64,000 bases of DNA from contig NZ_RZJR01000002.1 of NCBI RefSeq assembly GCF_003990975.1, positions 34,741 to 98,740 of the forward strand, read 5' to 3'. The position numbers and the translations under genes were made by a program. A model generated the notes under the pieces. It was given only the letters and a program-made list of their open reading frames with translations. It was not told the origin of the DNA and ran no database searches. Shown here piece by piece: positions 43,100 to 51,454 of this stretch; positions within the stretch are counted from its first letter, which is position 1; each line of letters opens with the position of its first letter. This DNA is from Cohnella sp. AR92. Lineage in GTDB: Bacteria; Bacillota; Bacilli; Paenibacillales; Paenibacillaceae.

Positions 43100-44515
43100 T
43101 TACGCTTCCATCCAGTTGTGGTGGAACGTGCCTTCCTTATCCAGGCGCTTGAACGTATGGGCGCCGAAGTAATCGCGTTGAGCTTGCAGCAGGTTAGCCG
43201 GCAGGCGCTCGGAGCGATAGCTGTCGTAATACGCGAGCGCGCTCGCGAACGAAGGCACCGGAATGCCGTAACGTACCGCCGTCGCCACAACGTCGCGCCA
43301 TGCGTCTTGATAAGACTCGACAACGCCCTTGAAGTATTCGTCCAGAAGCAGGTTGCGAAGGCCCGGATCGCGATCGTAAGCATCCTTGATGTTCTGCAGG
43401 AAGCGAGCCCGGATGATGCAGCCGCCGCGGAAGATCATCGCGATGTTGCCGTATTGCAGGTTCCAGTTGTATTCGTCGGAAGCGGCGCGCATCTGCGCGA
43501 AGCCTTGCGCATAGGAGCAAATCTTGCTCGCGAACAGCGCCTTGCGCACCTTCTCGATGAATTCCTTCTTGTCCCCATCGAACGCCGTCGTCTTCGGTCC
43601 CTTGAGAACCTTGCTTGCCGCTACGCGCTCTTCCTTCATGGCGGACAGGAAGCGGGAGAAGACGGATTCGGTGATGATGGACAGCGGCACGCCCAGATCA
43701 AGAGCGCTTTGGCTCGTCCACTTGCCGGTGCCCTTCTGGCCGGCGGAGTCGAGGATAACGTCGACCATTGCCTTGCCCGTCTCCGGATCCTTCTTGGAGA
43801 AGATGTCGGTCGTGATCTCGATCAGGTAGCTGTCGAGCTCGCCCTTGTTCCATTCGCCGAAAATCTCGTGAAGCTCGTCCGTCGAAACGCCCAGGACGTC
43901 CTTCATCAGCTGGTACGCTTCGCAGATCAACTGCATATCGCCGTACTCGATGCCGTTATGAACCATCTTGACGTAGTGGCCGGCGCCGTCCGGTCCGATG
44001 TACGTGCAGCAAGGATCGCCGTTAACCTTCGCGGAGATGCCCGTCAGGATCGGCTCGACGAGCTTGTAAGCCGCTTCCGGACCGCCCGGCATGATCGAAG
44101 GTCCCTTAAGGGCTCCTTCTTCGCCGCCGGATACGCCCGTTCCGATAAAGTTGAACCCCTGCTCCGTCAGCTCGCGGCTGCGGCGTTGGGTGTCCGGGAA
44201 GTAGGCGTTGCCTCCGTCGATGATGATATCTCCCTTGTCCAGGTGCGGAATGAGCGATTGGATCGTCGCGTCCGTGCCGGAGCCGGCTTGAACCATGATC
44301 AGGATCTTGCGCGGCACTTCCAGGGATTGAACGAATTCTTCGACGGAGTAGGTAGGCACGAGGTTCTTGCCTTTGCCTTCCGTGTTGATCAGATCGTCCG
44401 TCTTCTCGCGGGAGCGGTTGAATACGGCTACCGTATATCCGCGGCTTTCAATGTTCAAGGCAAGGTTGCGTCCCATGACGGCCATGCCGACAACTCCAAT
44501 GTTTGCTTTTGACAT
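43100..44515 (-). CDS. gndA: 6-phosphogluconate dehydrogenase (NADP-dependent, decarboxylating)
   Basis: A 471-aa enzyme of the oxidative pentose phosphate pathway. N-terminal NADP fold with [21 protein letters not shown] (motif GMAVMGRN about 9-16) and FNRS (NADP-type Arg/Ser), substrate region [21 protein letters not shown] (core SGGEEGA about 127-133), catalytic [13 protein letters not shown] (about 183-195) and C-terminal GAHTFKR. Length and motifs fit the homodimeric GndA type. ATG 44515 chosen because AAAGGA is suitably placed. It is transcribed alone. Confidence 0.95.
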   Translation of the reverse strand: MSKANIGVVGMAVMGRNLALNIESRGYTVAVFNRSREKTDDLINTEGKGKNLVPTYSVEEFVQSLEVPRKILIMVQAGSGTDATIQSLIPHLDKGDIIIDGGNAYFPDTQRRSRELTEQGFNFIGTGVSGGEEGALKGPSIMPGGPEAAYKLVEPILTGISAKVNGDPCCTYIGPDGAGHYVKMVHNGIEYGDMQLICEAYQLMKDVLGVSTDELHEIFGEWNKGELDSYLIEITTDIFSKKDPETGKAMVDVILDSAGQKGTGKWTSQSALDLGVPLSIITESVFSRFLSAMKEERVAASKVLKGPKTTAFDGDKKEFIEKVRKALFASKICSYAQGFAQMRAASDEYNWNLQYGNIAMIFRGGCIIRARFLQNIKDAYDRDPGLRNLLLDEYFKGVVESYQDAWRDVVATAVRYGIPVPSFASALAYYDSYRSERLPANLLQAQRDYFGAHTFKRLDKEGTFHHNWMEA

Positions 44516-44756
44516 TTTTCGCTTCATCCTTTGGAACGAGTTTTTTAACGAGGCAGGATCGATTAGCTTTCGTCTAATATCCCCTGTATCGTCTACGCAA
44601 AAGCTTCCCCGCCGACGAGGGTCGTCGAAGTCGTTTTTGCTCGCAATATGCCTATTGTACTCTATTTTGCCAGCATAAGAAAACCTTCTTTTTCGATTAG
44701 TCGACTGTCGCGAACCGCGTCAGACCGGGCCGAAAAAGAAAAAGCGCTTTCTTTGC

Positions 44757-45404
44757 TTACCGGTCAAAGCCGATCCCTCTCAGGAATGCCCTGGCCAGCG
44801 TAACATGCCCTATCATGCTCGGATGGACGCGGTCCCATGCGATCGCGGCCGGATACAGATGCTCGAGCACCCGATCGAACTCCGCTTGCGTGTCCACGAA
44901 CGCCGTCCCATGCTTTTCCGCGATGCTCTTGACCGCCTCTCCGTACAAGTCCATCGTCGCTCTCATCGCGTCGGATCGGTTCGGCTCCAGGTAGAAGGGA
45001 GTCATCAGCACGATACCTTTGACCTGCGGCTTCGTCGTCTCGACGAGCCGATCCAGCTTCCTCTTGTACTCGTCCAGATAAACGTGCGACTCCGTTATGT
45101 AAGGCTGGTCGAATTGTCTCCACACGTCGTTCGTCCCGATCATGATCGACAGCCAGTCCGGCTTCTGGTCCAGGACGTCCGTCTGCCAGCGCGCCTCCAG
45201 GTCTCGGACCGTGTTGCCGCTAATGCCCATATTGACGACCCGGATCCCCAGCTCCGGATACGCGGATTGCAGCAAACCGTCGACAACGGCGACATATCCT
45301 TTGCCGTATGGACTGAACAGTCCTTCCCCGACAGGCCTCTGGCGTTCGCAATCCGTGATCGAGTCTCCGATAAACAGCAGCTTTTCCCGTTGCTTAAGCT
45401 TCAC
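44757..45404 (-). CDS. SGNH/GDSL-family hydrolase
   Basis: A 215-aa esterase/lipase-like protein. Block I FIGDSITDCE (Ser about 14), block II/III NMGISGNTV (about 58-66) and IGTNDVWRQF (about 87-96), and block V WDRVHPSMIGH (Asp/His about 190-193) give the complete catalytic set. Without a signal peptide it should act in the cytosol; relatives deacetylate sugars (xylan or rhamnogalacturonan fragments). GTG start with GGAGGGGGAG. A small T-rich palindrome follows the stop. Confidence 0.88.
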   Translation of the reverse strand: MKLKQREKLLFIGDSITDCERQRPVGEGLFSPYGKGYVAVVDGLLQSAYPELGIRVVNMGISGNTVRDLEARWQTDVLDQKPDWLSIMIGTNDVWRQFDQPYITESHVYLDEYKRKLDRLVETTKPQVKGIVLMTPFYLEPNRSDAMRATMDLYGEAVKSIAEKHGTAFVDTQAEFDRVLEHLYPAAIAWDRVHPSMIGHVTLARAFLRGIGFDR

Positions 45405-45660
45405 TTGGGCTCTCCCCCTCCTCTTCCGGACAGCTTACATTATATCGAATCCGGTAGGTTCTTCAATAGATCCGGATCTTGCGTCTTCTCGGTCCCCGGA
45501 ATGTTGTCCTTCGTAGAATGCTAATGGCACCCGATATCCCTTTCGCTCAGCCTCAAACCTCCCATTACATGTAGGGTTTCTAACTTTTATTCCCTTTCCG
45601 CCAGGGTGCCGCTATCCCCTTTGATCAGCAAAATTTTCTTGATCAGGAGGTGCCGATTTA
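45405..45660. other. non-coding stretch without recognisable features
   Basis: Between the SGNH hydrolase start and the promoter of the IS1595-like gene. No repeats, terminal inverted repeats or RNA gene could be seen. Confidence 0.4.
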
Positions 45661-45672
45661 CCATTTTTTTTG

Positions 45673-45701
45673 TTGAAAATAGAACACGTGTTCGCTATAA
45701 T
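45673..45701 (+). promoter_or_regulatory. promoter of the IS1595-like gene
   Basis: -35 TTGAAA (45673-45678), 17-bp spacer, -10 TATAAT (45696-45701), 39 bases before the ATG at 45741. Confidence 0.65.
45681..45694 (+). promoter_or_regulatory. LexA (SOS) box-like operator
   Basis: AGAACACGTGTTCG matches 13 of 14 positions of the Bacillus LexA box CGAACRNRYGTTCG and fills the spacer between -35 and -10. LexA bound here would block the promoter; DNA damage would release it. Confidence 0.5.
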
Positions 45702-45740
45702 TTGAGTAGAAACGAATGTTCGAACAGAGGCGGCGATCCC

Positions 45741-46676
45741 ATGTCAGTTCCGGCATACGACTCCTTCAGTAAAGAATATTCCTCGGAAGAGACTTGCATC
45801 CAAGCGCTATTCGCTGCCAGATGGCCTTCGGGATTCCGTTGTCCGGCTTGCGGCTACAGCGAATTCTATACCGTTTCCACCCGCAGGCTGCCTTTGTATC
45901 AATGCGCATCTCCGTGCTGCCGCCATCAAACCTCGATTACAGCCGGTACGATCATGGAAGGGAGCCGTACCCCGCTCACGCGATGGTTTCAAGCACTATT
46001 CTGGCTCAGCCAGCCTTCCGGAATCAGTTCTCTCGGCCTGTCGCAGCTTCTTGACGTCACTTACAAAACCGCCTGGCTTATGACTCACAAGATCCGCCAT
46101 GCGATGAAGCAGGAAGTCGAGCAGCAGCCTCTTACCGGCGAAGTCAGAGTGGAAAGATTCTATTACGGAACTCCGATGTACCTGGACGCGCAGCAGCCGC
46201 TTCTTCTTGGGGGCAGCCAAGACGATAGCGGCGATCCGATAGCCATCAAGATTCATCAACCGAACCCGGATCACGTTGACGTAAAGACTTTAAGCATTCA
46301 GAGAATAGGCGTGGAGGAGTTTATCGCCAACCATACCCATGCTCATTCTGTCGACGTTAAGAAGCTTTACGAGAAATCGCTGCCCGGCTTTAGCCGAATC
46401 AAATTCCGAGTATCGGCCTGGCTTAACCTAACGTTCCGCGGAATCGGCCCCAAGCATCTGCAAGCCTATTTGCATGAGTACGTTTTTCGTTGGAATAAGC
46501 AGGGATCCGGCCTCCGCTCCGTATTTGGTCAAACCCTTCAATGGTGCGTCTCGACGAAGGTTCTCATAGGCAAAGAACTGACTCGCCATAAACCGGTGCT
46601 TCCGAGGCCGTGGCACGCGTTCAAGAGCAAATCCGCCTGGAAAGGCCGGCATCTGTCCAATTGGTTCGACTCCTGA
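45741..46676 (+). CDS. IS1595-type transposase-like protein, catalytic residues lost
   Basis: A 311-aa protein with the IS1595/ISXO2 layout: zinc ribbon (CPACG...CASPCC, about 36-65), then HQTSITAGTIMEGSRTPL, a helical region with TYKTAWLMTHKIRHAM (about 109-124), a putative RNase-H-like part, and KHLQAYLHEYVFRWN (about 236-250). The strand that should read EVDETYIGG reads VRVERFYYG, so the first catalytic Asp is gone, and the usual HxNxIE(x)FW segment is replaced by IKFRVSAWL. No flanking inverted repeats or target duplications are visible. It looks domesticated or decayed, yet the frame is fully open. ATG 45741, weak AGAGG site. Confidence 0.7.
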   Translation: MSVPAYDSFSKEYSSEETCIQALFAARWPSGFRCPACGYSEFYTVSTRRLPLYQCASPCCRHQTSITAGTIMEGSRTPLTRWFQALFWLSQPSGISSLGLSQLLDVTYKTAWLMTHKIRHAMKQEVEQQPLTGEVRVERFYYGTPMYLDAQQPLLLGGSQDDSGDPIAIKIHQPNPDHVDVKTLSIQRIGVEEFIANHTHAHSVDVKKLYEKSLPGFSRIKFRVSAWLNLTFRGIGPKHLQAYLHEYVFRWNKQGSGLRSVFGQTLQWCVSTKVLIGKELTRHKPVLPRPWHAFKSKSAWKGRHLSNWFDS

Positions 46677-46768
46677 GGAGGACGCCTTCCGCTTCCCTGG
46701 TTTGCTGAGTGAAGGGGATAGCGGGTGCCTTAGCTCATTTCGGGAGAGAGCACTTCCATTCCTAGATT

Positions 46769-46791
46769 AAAAAAGCGCCCCGAAGGGCGCC
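46769..46791 (-). terminator. terminator after the 200-aa gene
   Basis: GCGCCC-CGAA-GGGCGC hairpin followed by TTTTTT on the minus strand, 30 bases past the stop at 46821. Confidence 0.85.
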
Positions 46792-46820
46792 GCGATTCAC
46801 TCATCCAAGCGTTAAGGTGC

Positions 46821-47423
46821 CTAGAGCTCTAAGAGAAGCATCTCCTTGCGCATGCTCTCCAGCCGAATCTTGCTGTTCTCGACCTCTTCGGACTGGCCTA
46901 GCTGCAGCGCCTCATGGAGAACAGCGAGCTCATAATCGATCTCAAGACGAAGAACTCCTGCCCGCAGCTCGGCTCTCTTCGACTTGAAAGCTTGCACCAT
47001 ATCTTCAACGGTTATCTGAGGACGTTTCTGAAAAATGATTCGATGTTCCATGCCTGACACCTCCACGAGACGAATGATTTCTCCAAACATGATGTTCTCG
47101 ATCAGAATCTGGCGGTCGCGAAATCTCTTGACGATAGCATGACCGCGCGAATCGTTGATCAGCTTCTCGATCCACGTCGCCAGCTTCTCGTCTCTGACGA
47201 CATAGTCCCCGACCATCTTGTAACGGTTCAAGGAACGCTGGAATCGAAGCTTAAGCAGTTTGCGACCCGTCCGAACAGAGATGAGGAATTGATGCTCGTT
47301 CTCGTTCCAATACAAGGAGTACCCTTCCGAGATCAGTTCACGAATCAAATTCTGCAGTTGTCTGCGATCGAAACGAAGCTCCAGGTTGCAATATTCCACC
47401 TCATGGCTTCGATTCACGGCCAT
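46821..47423 (-). CDS. conserved protein of unknown function, 200 aa
   Basis: I recall similar Paenibacillus proteins under the misleading label 'non-ribosomal peptide synthetase module', but nothing here supports that. The protein is soluble. N-terminal strand-rich half (about 10-80: YCNLELRFDRRQLQNLI, GYSLYWNENEHQFLISV, MVGDYVVRDEKLATWI), a central GHAIVKRFRDRQILIENIMFGEIIRLVEVSG block (about 94-124), and a C-terminal charged coiled coil (about 135-198). ATG close behind AGGAGG. A single gene with its own terminator. Confidence 0.65.
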   Translation of the reverse strand: MAVNRSHEVEYCNLELRFDRRQLQNLIRELISEGYSLYWNENEHQFLISVRTGRKLLKLRFQRSLNRYKMVGDYVVRDEKLATWIEKLINDSRGHAIVKRFRDRQILIENIMFGEIIRLVEVSGMEHRIIFQKRPQITVEDMVQAFKSKRAELRAGVLRLEIDYELAVLHEALQLGQSEEVENSKIRLESMRKEMLLLEL

Positions 47424-47592
47424 CCCCCCTCCTGCACAAATCGCATGGCTTGAGCGTTGACCGAATGTTCAGAATATTTAATCTTACCTTTATCTTATAC
47501 TCCATCTTATGTTCTGGCAACTTGGTTTCTTGACTATTTTCCAGTATAGTGAGGGAAAGCTTTTTTTGAAAAACGAATGAGGTGATTCCATC

Positions 47593-48237
47593 ATGGCAAC
47601 AATCGCAACCGCCGGCTTCACAGGCTTCGGGGACACCGACTTCGATTCCATGTCGGTTCCCGGGCTCGAAGGTCGAATGGAGGCAATTATCGCGAACGTT
47701 AGGCCGAAGCTCCATGCCATCGGCGATTCGCTCACACCGGTGATCGGCAAACTGACCGGACAGGATACATATGCTCATGTGGCCAAACATGCCAGACGTT
47801 CGGTCAATCCTCCGGCCGACACTTGGGTAGCTTGGTCTCCCAGCGCAAGAGGCTACAAAGCGTTCCCGCACTTCCAGATTGGAATATGGTCTACCCATCT
47901 GTTCATGCAATTCGCCATTATCTATGAATGCCCGAATAAAACCGCTTTCGCCGAGAAAGCGAAAAGAGAGTTAGCTTCCATTCGGGCTTCGATACCGCCT
48001 TCTTATATCTGGTCCAAGGACCACATGGTTCCGACGGGCTCGGTTCATTCGGACCTGTCGGACGACGAGCTGGCCGCTCTGTTCGAGAGGCTCGGAAGCA
48101 TGAAAGCCGCCGAGTTGACGTGCGGCATTCATATCCAGAGAGGCGATCCCCTGCTCTCGAACGGCGAGAAGCTCTTGAACAAAGCCGAATCCGTCTTCGA
48201 AACGCTGCTCCCCCTTTACAGAATGGCGCAAGCCTAG
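47593..48237 (+). CDS. yktB: YktB family protein (DUF1054)
   Basis: A 214-aa protein, close to the 212 aa of B. subtilis YktB (UPF0637). Pattern: FTGFGDTDFDSMSVPGLEGRM near the N-terminus (core FTGF...F.....PGLE.RM), then GQDTYAHVAKHARRSVNPP (about 55-73), WVAWSPSARGYK and HFQIGIWSTHLFMQFAIIYE (core FQIG.W.TH.F). The function is unknown. AGGTGA seven bases before the ATG. A bidirectional hairpin separates it from the converging RND gene. Confidence 0.88.
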   Translation: MATIATAGFTGFGDTDFDSMSVPGLEGRMEAIIANVRPKLHAIGDSLTPVIGKLTGQDTYAHVAKHARRSVNPPADTWVAWSPSARGYKAFPHFQIGIWSTHLFMQFAIIYECPNKTAFAEKAKRELASIRASIPPSYIWSKDHMVPTGSVHSDLSDDELAALFERLGSMKAAELTCGIHIQRGDPLLSNGEKLLNKAESVFETLLPLYRMAQA

Positions 48238-48249
48238 AAAGATACAAAG

Positions 48250-48281
48250 AAGCCCCCGGACCCTATCAGGTCCGGGGGCTT
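48250..48281. terminator. bidirectional terminator between yktB and the RND gene
   Basis: Perfect 13-bp stem AAGCCCCCGGACC / GGTCCGGGGGCTT with a 6-nt loop; T-rich on both sides. Confidence 0.85.
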
Positions 48282-48286
48282 GCTTG

Positions 48287-51200
48287 TTAGGCCGCAACCG
48301 ATTGAGACTTCTCTATCCGTTGCCGCTTGGACTTGCGGAAGAACAGAAGCTCGTAGATGCAAGGCACAAGAATCAAGGTGAGCAAGGTAGCGACGACCAG
48401 GCCGCCGATGACGACGATGGCGAGGCTCTGGGAGACGATGCTGCTCGATTCGGAGCTGCCGAACACGAGAGGAAGCATGGCGCATACCGTTGCGATAGCC
48501 GTCATCAGGATCGGCCGCATCCGGGTGCCGGCTGCCTCCAGAAGCGCTTCGCGAATCGTCATCTTCTCTTCGTTCTGCTTCACGCGGTCGATCAAGACGA
48601 TCGCGTTGGTGACGACGATGCCGATGAGCATGACGACTCCGAAGATCGCCGTGAAGTCCGGCGAGACTCCCGTTACGATCAAGCCGAGCACGGCGCCGAT
48701 CGGAACGAACAGAATCGAAGCCAGGATAGCGAGCGGCGCGCGCAGGGTCTTGAAGGTGAACACCATGATCAGGTAGACGATACCGATGGAGACGATCATC
48801 ATCATGAACAGGCTGGCGAAATCATCCGATTGGTCGGCAGAAGCGCCGCCGATGTTCAGTTTGACTCCTTCCGGAGTCTTCAAGGCATTCAATTCTTTCT
48901 TGATGTTCGCGCCGACGGTCGAAAGCTGGCTCGGCTCTACGGTCGCGGTGACTCGGATATAGGTTTTGCCATCCTTGTGGAAGTATTTGGTCGGCGACTC
49001 CGCCTTCTCCCACTGAGCAACATCGGAGACCGGCTTCATCCCTCTGTCCGTCGCAACGCTGAGCTTGGAGAGATCGTCAGCGGAGTTCACCTTAAGAACG
49101 GGCTCCAGGATTACGTTTAGGGATTGACCTTCAGACTGAATGGCGCCGATCGGAACCGGATTGAGCATTCCTTGAAGCTGGTTGGAGATATCGGCGGACT
49201 TCGCCTCCGTCGGATTGACTCTCAGCGTATAAGAGGTCGTCTTCTCGTCTTGATTGCTCTCGACTTTGATAACGTCCTTAATCGGTTTGATCTTGGCGAT
49301 CACATCGTTTGCGGTGGCCGCCAATTTTTCCTCGTTGTTCCCCGTAATATCCACGAACACCTGAGTTGAGCTTCCGCCGCCGAAGAACGAGCTTGCGCCC
49401 ACCGTCAGCTCCGCTCCCGGATATTGATCCTTCTGGCCATTGACCGCCTCGATGATCTTGTCGGCGTACTTCCCATCTTTAAGCTTAACCATAAAGGATA
49501 CCAACGTCGGCGAATTCACATCGCCAAATTGCACGGTGTCGGCGCTGTTGCCCATTCTCATGTAAACCCATTCGCGACCGTTCTGCTGAAGAAGGAACTG
49601 TTCAAGCTTCTTGCCGTTCTCCAACACTTGATCAATCGGGGTATCCGGCTTATATCCGAGCGACACATCCACGCTCAAGGCGCTCGAGTTGTCGACCGCT
49701 CCCTTCGGCAGGCTGATGTAGGTGCCAATGGAGCCGATTAGAAGAACAAACGCGATCAGCAACGGAATCCACTTGTGCTTTAGATTCCAGTGAAGGAACT
49801 TCATGAAACGCTCGGACGGCTTGTGCTCTTTGATTCTGGAGCCCTTCAGCACGCCAGAGCTCATCAGCGGGATAACCGTCAGAGCCACGGCAAGCGAAGA
49901 CAGCAGCGAGTAAGTGACGGTTAAGGCGAACGGCAGCAGAAAATCTTGCATGGAGCCGCGAAGCAAGCCCATCGGCAGGAACACGGCGACGGTTGTAAGT
50001 GTCGATGCCGTAATCGCTCGCGACACCTCGCGAGTAGCGTCGATAATAAGGCCGACGGAGAACGATTCCTTCTGAAGTCTACGGAAGATGTTCTCGATAA
50101 CGACGATGCTGTCATCCACGAGTCGGCCTACCGCAACGGCTACGCCGCCAAGCGTCAGCACGTTAAGGGAGATGCCGGACAGATCAAGCAGGTACAGAGT
50201 CAAGGCAAGCGACAGAGGGATCGATACGATCGTGACGAGGGTCGCTCGGATGTTCCGCATGAACAGCAGGATGACCAACGTCGCGAATAACGCGCCCATC
50301 AGCACCTCTCTCATCATGCTGTTTACCGAGTGGACGATCTCATCCGATGTATTCATCAGCATCTGGAGAGAAGCTTGCTTATTCTCTTTGTTCCAATCGT
50401 CGATGATCTTCTGGGCATCCTTGCCTACGCTGACGGCATTGGCATTCGCCGCCTTCGAGATAATGATGCTGAGAGCATCCTTGCCGTCAATTCGAGAGAT
50501 GGTCTCCGTATCGTTAGCAAGTGTAACTTCGGCAACTTCGCCCAACGTAACGCCGTCAGCGACTGGAAGCTTCTTCAAAGTCTCGATGTCCGACAGGTTT
50601 GAAGCGACGCCGAGGTTGACGATGGTTCCATTCAATGTCGTCTGTCCGACCGACGAAGAGCCGCTGCGGCCTTGAAGGACCCCGTAAAGCGCTTGTAAAG
50701 GCACACCCTTCTCGGTTAGCTTAGCCGTATCCGGAACCACGTGGACAGACGATTTGGATTTGCCCCCCAGTTGCACAGTGCCGGCGCCATCGATCGAACG
50801 GAATCGATCCACGAGCTCGCTCTCGGTCGATTCACGGTCCGCGTTGCTCACTCCGTCCGCGAACGTCAGAGCAATATAAGTGACCGGAATCATTGAAGTG
50901 TTCAATTGAACGACATAGGGAGGAGAAACACGGTCCGGCAACGGCACAGCGTTAACCGCCTTCTCCACATCCGCTTTGGCCTCCTTCATGTTCGTCTTGG
51001 ATTCTAAATCCAAGTTGATCTGAGAGAAGTTATCTCCGGATGTCGAGAAAATATTTTTCTTGCCCTTGATTCCCGCCAACGCTTGTTCCAACGGGGTCGT
51101 TACTTGGCTAGCCATAGTCGCCGCGTCATAGCCTTGCCCGGTGACGACGACCGTTACCTGAGGGTTATCCGCCTCCGGCATCAATTCCATCGGCAGCTTG

Positions 51201-51292
51201 AAGTAACTAAACACGCCGAGGCCTAGCACCATGACGACGAGAAGAATAATCGCCGCCTTGTTGCGAAACGCTCCTTGAATAATCGGTTTCAC
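48287..51292 (-). CDS. RND-family efflux transporter (AcrB/SwrC-like)
   Basis: A 1001-aa inner-membrane proton-driven exporter with 12 membrane helices in two halves. Signs of the family: the first helix (about 12-31) followed by MELMPEADNPQVTV, the central repeat after helix 2-6 with LGGVAVAVGRLVDDSIVVIENIFRR (TM4 Asp pair replaced by VGRLVDDS, about 386-394) and the mirrored GVVMLIGIVVTNAIVLIDRV in the second half. Closest in type to SwrC/HAE1 of Gram-positives. No membrane-fusion protein or TolC gene is nearby, as expected for a one-membrane cell. It starts at GTG 51292. Confidence 0.92.
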   Translation of the reverse strand: MKPIIQGAFRNKAAIILLVVMVLGLGVFSYFKLPMELMPEADNPQVTVVVTGQGYDAATMASQVTTPLEQALAGIKGKKNIFSTSGDNFSQINLDLESKTNMKEAKADVEKAVNAVPLPDRVSPPYVVQLNTSMIPVTYIALTFADGVSNADRESTESELVDRFRSIDGAGTVQLGGKSKSSVHVVPDTAKLTEKGVPLQALYGVLQGRSGSSSVGQTTLNGTIVNLGVASNLSDIETLKKLPVADGVTLGEVAEVTLANDTETISRIDGKDALSIIISKAANANAVSVGKDAQKIIDDWNKENKQASLQMLMNTSDEIVHSVNSMMREVLMGALFATLVILLFMRNIRATLVTIVSIPLSLALTLYLLDLSGISLNVLTLGGVAVAVGRLVDDSIVVIENIFRRLQKESFSVGLIIDATREVSRAITASTLTTVAVFLPMGLLRGSMQDFLLPFALTVTYSLLSSLAVALTVIPLMSSGVLKGSRIKEHKPSERFMKFLHWNLKHKWIPLLIAFVLLIGSIGTYISLPKGAVDNSSALSVDVSLGYKPDTPIDQVLENGKKLEQFLLQQNGREWVYMRMGNSADTVQFGDVNSPTLVSFMVKLKDGKYADKIIEAVNGQKDQYPGAELTVGASSFFGGGSSTQVFVDITGNNEEKLAATANDVIAKIKPIKDVIKVESNQDEKTTSYTLRVNPTEAKSADISNQLQGMLNPVPIGAIQSEGQSLNVILEPVLKVNSADDLSKLSVATDRGMKPVSDVAQWEKAESPTKYFHKDGKTYIRVTATVEPSQLSTVGANIKKELNALKTPEGVKLNIGGASADQSDDFASLFMMMIVSIGIVYLIMVFTFKTLRAPLAILASILFVPIGAVLGLIVTGVSPDFTAIFGVVMLIGIVVTNAIVLIDRVKQNEEKMTIREALLEAAGTRMRPILMTAIATVCAMLPLVFGSSESSSIVSQSLAIVVIGGLVVATLLTLILVPCIYELLFFRKSKRQRIEKSQSVAA

Positions 51293-51361
51293 GGTCCGAA
51301 AACCCCTTCCACTCCATGTTCTGTATTGGTCATCCTAATCATAATTGGGAGCTGCCAAACT

Positions 51362-51428
51362 GAAAAACGTCTCCGGACCGGACTTCATCCTAGACTCAGG
51401 TCTGAGATGAAATCGGGCTGAAGACGTT
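51362..51428 (-). terminator. probable terminator after the GT39-type gene
   Basis: Long imperfect hairpin: outer arms AACGTCT / AGACGTT, inner arms TTCATC...GATGAA and AGAC/GTCT, followed on the minus strand by TTTTTC. Confidence 0.55.
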
Positions 51429-51454
51429 CGATGACCGGATGCCTACCTCCTTTA

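Noticed and set aside
43070..44512. A 480-codon open frame antisense to gndA
   Set aside because: Same reasons: composition typical of an antisense frame of a GC-rich gene.
45405..46800. Terminal inverted repeats or target duplication of an intact IS1595 element
   Set aside because: None could be found by eye around the IS1595-like gene.
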